Origin: Bog-473 sp963836605
GTDB taxonomy: Bacteria; Actinomycetota; Acidimicrobiia; Acidimicrobiales; RAAP-2
DNA: 64,000 nt
Direction of reading: 5' to 3'
Assembly: GCA_963836605.1 (NCBI GenBank)
Contig: CAWIKB010000011.1
Location: 806,001 to 870,000 of the forward strand
Of this stretch, positions 51,659 through 62,807 are shown piece after piece (the first letter of the stretch is position 1; each line of letters opens with the position of its first letter). The position numbers and the translations under genes were made by a program. The notes below the pieces were generated by a model. That model worked only from the letters and a program-made list of their open reading frames with translations, had not been told where the DNA came from and ran no database searches.

Positions 51659-53233
51659 GAATGCCTTCCTCTTGACGAAGCGGGGACGTGAAGGGCCGTG
51701 AGTCTCGACGATGCGATCCACGCCGTGCCGTCGGCGGGGTAGAAGTTGCAGTCATAGCCGCCGTAGTAGATCCGGCCATCTGCGAAGGGTGAGGGCAGAA
51801 TGCTCCGGATGGATACGAAGGCCTGGCCCGAGCGGATTGGTGTGGACACCGTGGCCGATGGCTTGAGCGTGGGCCCGCTGAGGCAGCGCAACGAGTACTT
51901 TGGCGATTGCCCTTGATCGGTCCGAACGGCGAAGCAGGCGCTGGCGTTGAAATGGACGACACCCGAGGCGATCGGTCCGCACTTCTGCGTCGTTGGGCAG
52001 GCTCCCTGGTAGCCCCACTCGAACCCGAACACCTGCCGATCGACTCCTTCGATCCTGATGGTCTGGAAATCGCCGTTGTTGTAGGCCGCGATGACGTAGA
52101 CGATCGAACCCCTTCCCGTTGCCGGGACCACTGTTCCCTGAGTCGCCAGCATCTGACGGATGGCAGGGATGGGTCGGAACTCGAGCGTCTGCACCAGCCC
52201 GTCGGCGACCGAGCCCGGACTCGGGCCAGCCGTGGCAGCGATCCGACCCCGCGGGAGATGATCCAACCGGTACACGTTGCCGTTCCCCTCCGTCGAAATG
52301 AGGAGCGACGGTGATCCGTCGTGAGTGAGGCAGGTGATGCCCCGGAGCCCGCTGTTGTGCGGTCCGACCGGTGGTGCTCGGAAGACCGGGATCCAGCGAG
52401 GGATGCCGGAGGGCAGGGCGCCGTCGTTGCGCCGATAGAGAGTCGTGTTGATGCTGGTGTACAAGGCCCCGGCGCAATCGGCGAAGCCCGTGACCTTCTG
52501 GGTCACCGCACCCGGTGACCCCGGTGGGGCCACGGTGAGCTCGGCGCTGGGACTGAACACCAAGGTGTGGCGAGCTCGTGACCAAATTCCCTGGAGGACG
52601 CCGGTCGGGCGAACCCCGGCATAGACGGACCAGACCCCGCCTGAATCGTGCGCACCGAACGCACGGATATCAGCGCCCGCGGGGAGCACGAACGAATCGC
52701 TGAGCGAGAAGGATCCGGCGCCGTCGAGCAACCATTGGATCCTCGACTGCCCGGCCACGATCGGCTTGGGTCACGAGGAGGGAGTGCCCCGGCCCGAGAC
52801 CCTGATCGCTCGGGATCGCAAAGGAGTCCAGCGCCTGGACCCGGAGGGACTGTGTCTGCTCGAAGACCGTCCACGGGCTCGTCTTGGACTTCTTGACCAG
52901 CACCTGCCCGAACGCCGAGGGGCCCGGGTACTCCCATTGGCCCGTTGCCGCGAAGAGGCGTCCCGAGTGGGGCACGAGTGCCTCGGTCTCGGTGTCGTGT
53001 GCCACGGGGGAATTGGCGTTGGTGGTCAGCGGCTGGCGTTGGGCCGCCACGGCGTACATGCGGGCCCCTTGGGTGGTCGTCCCTCCCGCGCCTGGCGGCG
53101 CGCCCACGGTCACCAGCATCGCCACGCCAAGGATGGACCCCACCACACGGCCGTAGCGGAGCTCTTGCGCTCGGGCTGCGATACCGGTGCATCTTGCCCG
53201 TCGGTGAGTCGTCGTGGTTTCCACGCACCCCAT
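51655..53233 (-). pseudogene. Secreted protein coupled to the phosphoesterase, frame broken near 52760
   Basis: From ATG 53233 the first frame gives a signal anchor (VVGSILGVAMLVTVGAPPGA) and a beta-rich domain with GRLFAATGQWEYPGPSAFGQ and LDSFAIPSDQGLGPGHSLLV. Near 52760 the protein moves to the next frame: AGQSRIQWLLDGAGSFSLSD, GSPSLLISTEGNGNVYRLDH, VVPATGRGSIVYVIAAYNNG and IRSILPSPFADGRIYYGGYD, ending at 51655. Repeated strands with small-residue turns look like a beta-propeller, a guess. Two or more cysteines sit in the second half. One surplus base explains the break. Repaired length is about 525 residues. It overlaps the phosphoesterase by four bases. Confidence 0.65.
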
Positions 53234-53254
53234 CCTCGAAAGTATCGGACGCCT

Positions 53255-53298
53255 GGAAGTGACTGTCAACTAAGTTCACAATTCACTAATATCTTCCC
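53255..53298 (+). promoter_or_regulatory. AT-rich gap between secreted-protein and marR genes
   Basis: This short AT-rich patch between divergent genes contains AACTAAGTT (53268-53276), a small palindrome of the size MarR-type dimers use, and CACTAATATC next to the GTG of the regulator. It is a plausible divergent promoter under autoregulation. Confidence 0.35.
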
Positions 53299-53796
53299 GT
53301 GGATCCCGGCGCCAAGGCATCGAGCGGACCATCGACATCACCAGGCCTCGGTGCGGCGTTCCGACGAGCCTGGCTCGGCTATCAGCTTCGGTTGGACCAT
53401 GCCATGGCCGAAGCGGGCTTCGGCGAGCGACAATTCCCCGACGGCCGCGTGCTACGCGCGTGCTCGGGTCAGGCGGGATCGACCATCTCGGCCGTCGGAC
53501 GAGAGCTCGGCGTCAGTCGCCAGGGTGCCGGCAAGATCGTGGCGCGTCTCCGTGATCTTGGTTACGTCGCGGTGGGCGACTCGACGACCAGCAAGAGGGA
53601 GAAGTCGGTGATCCTTTCGGCCAGGGGGATCGACTACCTGGCGCACCAACGCGCGGCGGCTCTGGCGATCCAAAACGAGTTGCGGGCCGAACTCGGGGAG
53701 GAAGCATTCTCTGCGCTGAGATCGTTGCTGCGTGCGTTGGACGCGGGCGAAGGGGTGCGTCTCCGCGCCTACCTGCGTCGCTCGTCCAGCACCTAG
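53299..53796 (+). CDS. MarR-family transcription regulator
   Basis: A 165-residue regulator. After a Pro/Ser-rich leader come helices FRRAWLGYQLRLDHAMAEAG, the winged HTH STISAVGRELGVSRQGAGKI, VARLRDLGYVAVGDS, and the wing SKREKSVILSARGIDYLAHQ, followed by dimerisation helices. The DNA-recognition helix is SRQGAGKIVARL. It starts at GTG 53299, almost at the probable transcription start. It is divergent from the secreted protein-phosphoesterase pair and is the likely controller of it. Confidence 0.88.
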   Translation: MDPGAKASSGPSTSPGLGAAFRRAWLGYQLRLDHAMAEAGFGERQFPDGRVLRACSGQAGSTISAVGRELGVSRQGAGKIVARLRDLGYVAVGDSTTSKREKSVILSARGIDYLAHQRAAALAIQNELRAELGEEAFSALRSLLRALDAGEGVRLRAYLRRSSST

Positions 53797-53850
53797 CCCG
53801 CGAGCCGGAAACCGTCCGAATCTCGTCGATACCCGGTAGGCCGCCGAAGC

Positions 53851-55263
53851 TCAACCTCTGTCCCCAAGGTCGTACTCCGCCATGAAGTAGGGATGCTCAG
53901 GATCGAAGGTGGTGAGCGTGGAGGGCTGATCGACCCGGCCTATCGGCCGAACGCCCTGCCCTTCGATTCCAAGGCGTTCGTCCCCCAGCTCCTGGCGGTA
54001 GCGGTCGGCAACCGCATGGAGTCGATGCACCACCGTTGGTTGCGCTGACGCCACGTTCCTCGACTCACCGGAATCCTTCTTGATCTCATAGAGCTCGCTG
54101 ACCTCTTGGCCGTCTCGCGCAACATGCAGTTTCCATCGGGTATCGCGCACAGCCTCGAGGACATTCCCCCGGTAGTACGCGAAGGTCTCGTGCGGTGAAC
54201 GGGCAGTCGGATCGAGCCATACCTCGACGACATTGAGGCCATCAATGATCCGATCGGTTGGGACCAGCGCACCGCAGAGATCGGCCAGAGTGGGATACAG
54301 ATCCATTGATGTCAGAAGTTCATCGCAGACAAGACCGCCCCCCACAGTGCCCGTCCACCGGACGATAGCCGGCACCCGCATGCCGCCTTCCCAGGTCCCC
54401 CCCTTCGCCCCCCGCAGAGGGAGGTTGCTTCCACCGAGACGTCCTCTCGACCCAATGGGTGGCGAGACGTCGCCGAGCGAGCCGTTGTCGCTCGTGAAGA
54501 TGACAATGGTCTGCTGGTCGAGCCCGAGGGAGCGCAGCTCCTCCATGAGCACGGAGGTCGTCCAATCGATTGAGGCAACGGCCGCACCGTAGGGGCCGTT
54601 GCGCGACCGCTCGAGGAATTCTGGCTGCACGTAGATGGGCAGATGGACGTACATGTGGGCCAGGTAGAGGAAGAAAGGGCCGCCCCGGGCGTCGCGGATG
54701 AACGAGAGCGCCTCGGCGACATATCGGCCGGTCAGCGCGCGCTGGTCGGGCTGCTGCTCGATCACGGCGTCGTCAGCGAGCAGGGGCAGCGGTGGCAGGA
54801 AATCCAGAAACTTCGGCGTATTGGCCTGTCGACCCATGTCGTTGCTGTAGGGCAGGCCGAAGTAATGGTCGAAACCGTGGTTGGTGGGCAGGAATCCGGG
54901 CTGGTCGCCGCAGTGCCACTTTCCGACCATCTGGGTGCGGTAGCCGGCTTCCGAGAGGATACGGGCCAGACTGATTTCACTCTGGGGAAGTCCGAGCGGC
55001 TGACCGGGGAAGAGGACCGGGAGTCCCTCGAACGATCCGAAGCCGATCCTTGGTGGATAGCACCCGGTCAACAGCGCGGCCCGCGAGGGGGAACAGACAG
55101 GAGAGGCCATGTAGAACGAGGTGAACCTGATGCCCTCCTCGGCGAGCCGGTCGATCGCCGGCGTCGAGTTGCGCATCGATCCATAGCAGCCGAGATCGCC
55201 GTAGCCGAGATCGTCGCAATTGATAAGGACGACGTTGGGTCGAGACGGCAGCGGTCGACGCAC
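53851..55263 (-). CDS. Arylsulfatase-type sulfatase
   Basis: A 470-residue type I sulfatase. The N-terminal NVVLINCDDLGYGDLGCYGS gives the Asp-Asp calcium ligands. ASPVCSPSRAALLTGCYPPR is the CxPxR signature whose Cys becomes formylglycine. VGKWHCGDQPGFLPTNHGFD supplies the Lys and His, FTSDNGSLGD the second Asp-Asn pair, and LPLRGAKGGTWEGGMRVPAI the second catalytic Lys. No signal peptide is visible, so it may be cytosolic. The formylglycine-generating enzyme is not in the window. It ends 54 bases from the marR stop (convergent). Substrate, a sulfate ester, is unknown. Confidence 0.92.
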   Translation of the reverse strand: MRRPLPSRPNVVLINCDDLGYGDLGCYGSMRNSTPAIDRLAEEGIRFTSFYMASPVCSPSRAALLTGCYPPRIGFGSFEGLPVLFPGQPLGLPQSEISLARILSEAGYRTQMVGKWHCGDQPGFLPTNHGFDHYFGLPYSNDMGRQANTPKFLDFLPPLPLLADDAVIEQQPDQRALTGRYVAEALSFIRDARGGPFFLYLAHMYVHLPIYVQPEFLERSRNGPYGAAVASIDWTTSVLMEELRSLGLDQQTIVIFTSDNGSLGDVSPPIGSRGRLGGSNLPLRGAKGGTWEGGMRVPAIVRWTGTVGGGLVCDELLTSMDLYPTLADLCGALVPTDRIIDGLNVVEVWLDPTARSPHETFAYYRGNVLEAVRDTRWKLHVARDGQEVSELYEIKKDSGESRNVASAQPTVVHRLHAVADRYRQELGDERLGIEGQGVRPIGRVDQPSTLTTFDPEHPYFMAEYDLGDRG

Positions 55264-55334
55264 GTCGGGATGCTAACTCTGGCGATTTGCCGAAGGTGGG
55301 TGACCCACGCCCGTGAGCAGCAGGCCACAACGTT

Positions 55335-55410
55335 TGGAGCCTGAGAGGAGATTCGAACTCCTGACCTGCGCATTACGAGTGCGCTGCTCTACCGACTGAG
55401 CTACCCAGGC
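55335..55410 (-). tRNA. tRNA-Thr, anticodon CGT
   Basis: On the minus strand: acceptor GCCTGGG pairing with CTCAGGC (one G-T), D-arm GCTC-AGTCGGTA-GAGC, anticodon stem GCGCA/TGCGC around CTCGTAA (anticodon CGT, reading ACG), T-arm with GTTCGAATC. The 3' CCA is encoded, unlike in tRNA-Thr(TGT) at 15022. Confidence 0.95.
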
Positions 55411-55517
55411 ACGCCACTCCCTTGCAGGACGAGAACCGCAGGCGGTCCCGGCCGGGCGAAGCGGGACAATCGTAGGCGCGCCCGGGCCGAGGCGCGAGAC
55501 GAGGGCGGCGGCGGGCG

Positions 55518-56657
55518 TTAGATCGTCAACCCTCCCAGCCGGACGAGCAGGGACTGCAGGAGCAGGGACTCCTGGGGATTGCGGGGCAGGGCCTGGGTCG
55601 TCTCGGTGATCAGGGTCACGGCCTCGACGGCCGCCCGCGCGTGCACATCGTCGGCCGCGGTTCTCCGGCCCGAACCTGAGACGGCCCGATCTCGATACGC
55701 CCGCGCCAGCACGCCCAGTCCCGCCCGCAGCGAGTCGGTCCGCCAGCGGCGCTCCTCTCGTTGGTGTTGATCGGTGATCTCCTTGCGTCCCGGCAGGCCG
55801 CGCTGGCCCATTTCCTTGGCCTCGTCGGTGAGGCGTGCGATCTCATCGGCGTGGGCGGTGCGGAGCGGCTCGACGGCACGATCCGCCGACTCGAGCAGTT
55901 GCGCGGCCAGGGCCGCGGCCGCCGCGCCGGATCCGGTCAGTCGATCGGGCACGGACGACCAGAGTGCTGCCCGGGCCGCCACGTCGGGGTCATCGATCAT
56001 CACCCGGGCCCGCTGGGGATTCCCTCCGCTGCTGTCGGCCACGACGGCCGCCACCTCGTCGGCCACGCCGCGCTCGACCAGCCATTGCACCAACGTGTCC
56101 CGGGCCACCGGAGGAAAGGGGACGACCACACACCGGCTGGCCACCGTGGCCAGCTCGGGGATGAGGTCATCGGCCAACAGGACGAACACGGTGGCGCCCG
56201 GCGGCTCCTCCAACGTCTTGAGCAGTGCCGGGGCCGACCGGCCGGCCAACTGCACATCGGTCACGATGATCACCTGGCGCGCCGCCTGCAGCGGGTGTCG
56301 TTGGGCCAGTCCGACCAGACCCCGCATGTCCTCGACACTCAGCGAGGCGCCGCTCCGGTGTACGAGATGCAGATCGGGATCGGCTCCCCCCAGGGCCATC
56401 CGACAGGTGACGCAATTCCCGCACCCACCCTCGGGGCACAGCAGCGCCGCCGCGAACCCGTGGGCAGCGGCCAAGCCGCCGTTCCCCGCCGCGCCCCGGA
56501 AAAGATAGGCATGAACCGGATTGGCCGCGCTGGCCCGCAGGAAGGCGACGGCATCGGTTTGACCCACCACGTCGTCGAACAGAGAGGGCACGGGTACCCC
56601 CAGGCCACCGCCTTCCCCCTCGCCGCCGCCGGCCCCGTCGCGGTGACCGCTGCTCAC
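55518..56657 (-). CDS. holB: DNA polymerase III subunit delta'
   Basis: HolB is a clamp-loader subunit. The 379-residue protein starts with a Gly-rich leader, then LFDDVVGQTDAVAFLRASAA, HAYLFRGAAGNGGLAAAHGF (altered Walker A, as expected for non-ATPase delta'), CPEGGCGNCVTCRMALGGAD (zinc module), ARQVIIVTDVQL, ALLKTLEEPPGATVFVLLAD and ASRCVVVPFPPV. The start overlaps the tmk stop by four bases, the usual actinobacterial tmk-holB pair. The C-terminal domain is helical. Confidence 0.92.
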   Translation of the reverse strand: MSSGHRDGAGGGEGEGGGLGVPVPSLFDDVVGQTDAVAFLRASAANPVHAYLFRGAAGNGGLAAAHGFAAALLCPEGGCGNCVTCRMALGGADPDLHLVHRSGASLSVEDMRGLVGLAQRHPLQAARQVIIVTDVQLAGRSAPALLKTLEEPPGATVFVLLADDLIPELATVASRCVVVPFPPVARDTLVQWLVERGVADEVAAVVADSSGGNPQRARVMIDDPDVAARAALWSSVPDRLTGSGAAAAALAAQLLESADRAVEPLRTAHADEIARLTDEAKEMGQRGLPGRKEITDQHQREERRWRTDSLRAGLGVLARAYRDRAVSGSGRRTAADDVHARAAVEAVTLITETTQALPRNPQESLLLQSLLVRLGGLTI

Positions 56658-57280
56658 CCGACCGCGCTCGGTTCACCCAGCCGTTCGTGCACCACCTCGA
56701 CGATACGAGCCGTGAGCGTCGACACATCCACGGTGCCGTCCACCACCACCCACCGTTCACCGTCCGCCGCCGCCAGAGCCAGGAACCCGTCGCGCACCCG
56801 TCGCGCGAACTCCGGGCCCAGGCCCTCCAGGCGATCGGGCGCGCTCCGCCCCCGGCGGGCCTGCGCCACCTCGACGGGCACATCGACCAGGATCGAGAGA
56901 TCGGGGACCAGACCTGCCGTGGCCCAGGCCACCAGGCGACCAAGTTCCTCGATGTCGAGCCCACGCCCGTACCCTTGATACGCCAGCGTCGATCCCGAGA
57001 AGCGATCGCTGACCACCCACTCTCCGCCGGACAGGGCGGGCGTGACCACGAGCGCGACATGCTCGGCCCGATCGGCCGCCATCAAGAGAGCTTCGGCCCG
57101 CAGCGAGATGGGCGGTGCCCCGGGCGCCAGCAGCAGCTGACGCAAGGCGGCACCGAGTGCGGTGGCGCCCGGCTCGTGGGTCAGTCGGGCACCGAGTTGT
57201 GCGGCCACGGCTCGGGCCTGGGTCGACTTGCCGCAGCCGTCGATTCCTTCGAGCGCGAGAAGACGGCCCGGTGCCGTCAT
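56654..57280 (-). CDS. tmk: Thymidylate kinase
   Basis: Tmk phosphorylates dTMP to dTDP. The 208-residue protein shows the P-loop LLALEGIDGCGKSTQARAVA, VSDRFSGSTLAYQGYGRGLD (the DR-Y motif for dTMP), LVPDLSILVDVPVEVAQARR and a lid region around RGRSAPDRLEGLG. It starts just after or within the end of topA, depending on which topA frame is right, and overlaps holB. The topA-tmk-holB order is conserved in actinobacteria. Confidence 0.95.
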   Translation of the reverse strand: MTAPGRLLALEGIDGCGKSTQARAVAAQLGARLTHEPGATALGAALRQLLLAPGAPPISLRAEALLMAADRAEHVALVVTPALSGGEWVVSDRFSGSTLAYQGYGRGLDIEELGRLVAWATAGLVPDLSILVDVPVEVAQARRGRSAPDRLEGLGPEFARRVRDGFLALAAADGERWVVVDGTVDVSTLTARIVEVVHERLGEPSAVG

Positions 57281-57281
57281 G

Positions 57282-60105
57282 TCACGCCGAATCGACCGGC
57301 GCAGCCCCCTTCGCCGCGGCCGTCTTCGTGGCGGCCTTCTTGGCCCCGGCGGCCTTCTTGCGCCGCGGGCTTCTTGGCCGTGGCCTTCTTCCCCGACGTG
57401 GCCTTCTTCGCCGACGTGGCCTTCTTGGCCGCGGCCTTCTTGGCCCCGCCCGCCTTCTTCTTACGGGTCGGCGGGCCGGCCGCCCGTCGTTCCGCCAGGA
57501 GCTCGGAGGCTCGATCCATCGTGACCGTCTCGACCACGTCACCCTTGCGGAGGGAGGCATTGGTGGTGCCGTCGGTCACGTACGGACCGAAGCGGCCCTC
57601 CTTGAGCACCACCGGCAGCTGAGTGGCCGGGTCGGTCCCCAACTCGCGCAGCGGGGGGGCCGCCGTGCGCCCGCGGCGCTGCTTGGGTTGCGCGAAGAGG
57701 GCCTGGGCCTCATCGAGGGTCACCGTCAGCAATTGGTCCTCACTGGTCAGGCTCCGGGTGTCGCTCCCCTTCTTCAGGTAGGGCCCGAATTTCCCGTTGT
57801 GGGCCACCACGTCCTCGCCGCTCGCGGGGTCCTGGCCCACCGTGCGCGGGATGCGGAGCAATTCGAGCGCCTCCTCGAAGGTGAGGGTGGCCGGGTCCAT
57901 GGTGGAGAAGAGCGACGAGGTGCGCGGCTTGGCGGTGCCGTCGGCCGCGTCCCCGAGTTGGACGTAGGGGCCGAAGCGGCCGGCCTTGACCTGGACGTCC
58001 AGCCCGGATTCGGGGTCGGTGCCCAGCACCCGGTCATTGGAGGGTGCGGCCAGGAGCTCCTCGGCCCGCTCAATGGTCAGCTCGTCGGGGCAGATGTCGT
58101 CCGGGAGCGACGCGCGGTCGTCGCCCCGCTGGAGATAGGGCCCGTAACGCCCGACCCGGGCCACGATCGGCGTCCCGTCGGTGCCTTCGCCGATGGGAAT
58201 GGAATTGATCTCGCGGGCATCGATCTCCCCGAGATGCGCGGCCACGCTGGCCTTCAAACCCATCGCCCCGCCATTGGCCGCGGCCGCCCCGTTCCCGGCA
58301 GCACCGTTCTCGGCAGGCGCAGGGGTGGGCCCCGAGGCGCCGAAGTAGAACCGCGAGAGCCACGGCAAGGCTTCCTCGCGCCCCGAGGCGATCTCGTCGA
58401 GGTCGTCCTCCATGCTGGCCGTGAAGCCGTAGTCGACCAGGTTGCCGAAGTAGCGCTCGAGCAGACCGACCACGGCGAAGGCGGTGAAGCTCGGCACCAG
58501 GGCGGTGCCCTTCTTCCAGACGTAACCCCGGTCGAGAATGGTGGCGATGACGCTGGCGTAGGTCGAGGGCCGGCCCACGCCGAGCTCCTCCATGGCCTTG
58601 ACCAGCGATGCCTCGGTGTAGCGGGCGGGCGGCTGGGTGGCGTGCGATCCGGGCTCGAAGGAGATCCCGTCGACCACGTCACCGACGGCCAGCGCCGGCA
58701 GCACCACTTCGCGATCGGCCAACTCGGCGTCCGGATCGTCCTCGCCCTCCACGTAGGCCCGCAGGAATCCGGGGAAGGCAATCACCCGACCGCTGGCCGA
58801 GAATTCCGCCTCCTCGCCCGCGGACACGCCGGACGCCACGGTGCTCACCAGGCGCACCTGGGCGCTGGTGCCGGTGGCGTCGTTCATCTGGGAGGCCACC
58901 GTGCGCATCCAGATCAACTCGTACAGGCGGAGCTCGTCCCCGTTGAGCTGGCGCCCGGCCTGCTCGGGGGTGCGGAACGTCTCGCCCGCCGGACGGATGG
59001 CCTCGTGCGCCTCCTGGGCGTTCTTGACCTTGCGCTCGTAGCGGCGCGGCGCGTCGGGCACGTAGTTCTCGCCGTACATCTGGCGCGCCTGGCTGCGGGC
59101 CGCGGTGAGCGCCTGGTCCGACAGCGTGGTCGAGTCGGTGCGCATGTAGGTGATGAAGCCCTGCTCGTACAGACGCTGGGCCACCTGCATGGCCCGCTGC
59201 GCGCTCGAAGCGCAACTTGCGGCCGGCCTCCTGTTGCAGGGTCGAGGTCATGAACGGTGGTGCCGGCGAACGGCGGAACGGCTTCTCGGTCACGGCGCGC
59301 ACGGTGAAGGAGCGGCCGGCCAGGGCCGAGGCGACGGAGGTCGCTTCCTCCTCGACCAGGATCCGGGCCGTGCCCTTCTGCACGCCGTCGTCGTTGAAAT
59401 CCTTGCCGGTGGCGATGGTCCGGCCGCCGAGCGAGACCAGCGCGGCGCCGAAGCCGGCGGGCGCTTCGGTGTGGGAGAACGTGCCGTCGATACCCCACCA
59501 GGTAGCCGAGTGGAAGCGCATCCGGGCCCGCTCGCGCTCGACCACCATGCGGGTGGCCACGCTCTGGACCCGTCCGGCGGACAGGCGGGGCATGACCTTG
59601 CGCCACAGGACGGGCGAAACCTCGTAGCCGTAGAGACGGTCGAGGATCCGCCGCGCCTCCTGGGCGTCGACCAGGCGGCGATCGAGATCGCGCCATTCCT
59701 CCACGGCCCGGGCGATGGCGGCCGGGGTGATCTCGTGGAATACCATCCGCTTGACCGGGACGGTGGGTGAGAGCACCTCGGAGAGATGCCAGGCGATCGA
59801 CTCGCCTTCGCGGTCCTCGTCCGTGGCCAGATAGACCTCGTCGACGGTCTTCAGCAGCCGCTTGAGGTTGGCCACGACCGACTTCTTCGAGCCCGACACC
59901 ACGTAGAGCGGCTTGAAGCCGTTGTCGACGTCGACGCCGAGACGGGCCCACGATTCGCCCTTGTAGGCCTCGGGCACTTCATCCGCCCCGCGGGGAGATC
60001 GCGAATGTGGCCGATGGAAGACTCCACGATGAAATCCGGCCCCAACAGGCCACCGATGGTGCGCGCCTTGGCCGGCGACTCCACGATCACCAGAGCCTTA
60101 CCCAT
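57282..60105 (-). CDS. topA: DNA topoisomerase I, three frame breaks
   Basis: The type IA topoisomerase relaxing negative supercoils. It is read in four pieces. 60105 onward: ALVIVESPAKARTIGGLLGP and VESSIGHIRDLP. After a break near 59997 (CCCC run, one C missing): RGADEVPEAYKGESWARLGV, VYLATDEDREGESIAWHLSE (Toprim acidic triad) and LWRKVMPRLSAGRVQSVATR, up to LQQEAGRKLRF. After a break near 59212: SAQRAMQVAQRLYEQGFITY and MRTDSTTLSDQ (active Tyr), then several GRFGPYV-type C-terminal repeats. A third break near 57363 restores the Lys/Ala tail ending KGAAPVDSA at 57282. TopA is essential in actinobacteria, so these are probably sequence indels. Repaired length is about 940 residues. Confidence 0.93.
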
Positions 60106-60245
60106 GGGGCGCCCCTTCGAGCATTCGGTTCTCTCTCAGTCCGGTCGGCATGGTCCAGCAAGGTTGAAGGTCAGCCACCCGCCTGTCAAGGGCGGGGGGC
60201 TCCACCAGAGTCCCACCGCAGGGACGGATTCCAGTGCTGAACAGG

Positions 60246-62597
<2,352 letters not shown>

Positions 62598-62807
62598 GCC
62601 TGGTGTGCCCTTTCTCTTTCGGTCCGTGTTGCGGGGGCCCGGTCGTGACGGACCGTTCCCCTGCCCAGCGCGACGGCGTTCGTTGGCCCGGAGGTGATCA
62701 ACGCCGTCTTCCCAGGCCGCGGGGCGCGCCTCGGCGGCGCACCCGACGACGGGCCGGGGGGCACGTTAGCGACTGGTGGGTGGGCGAGCAAGAACCACCG
62801 TTGGCGG

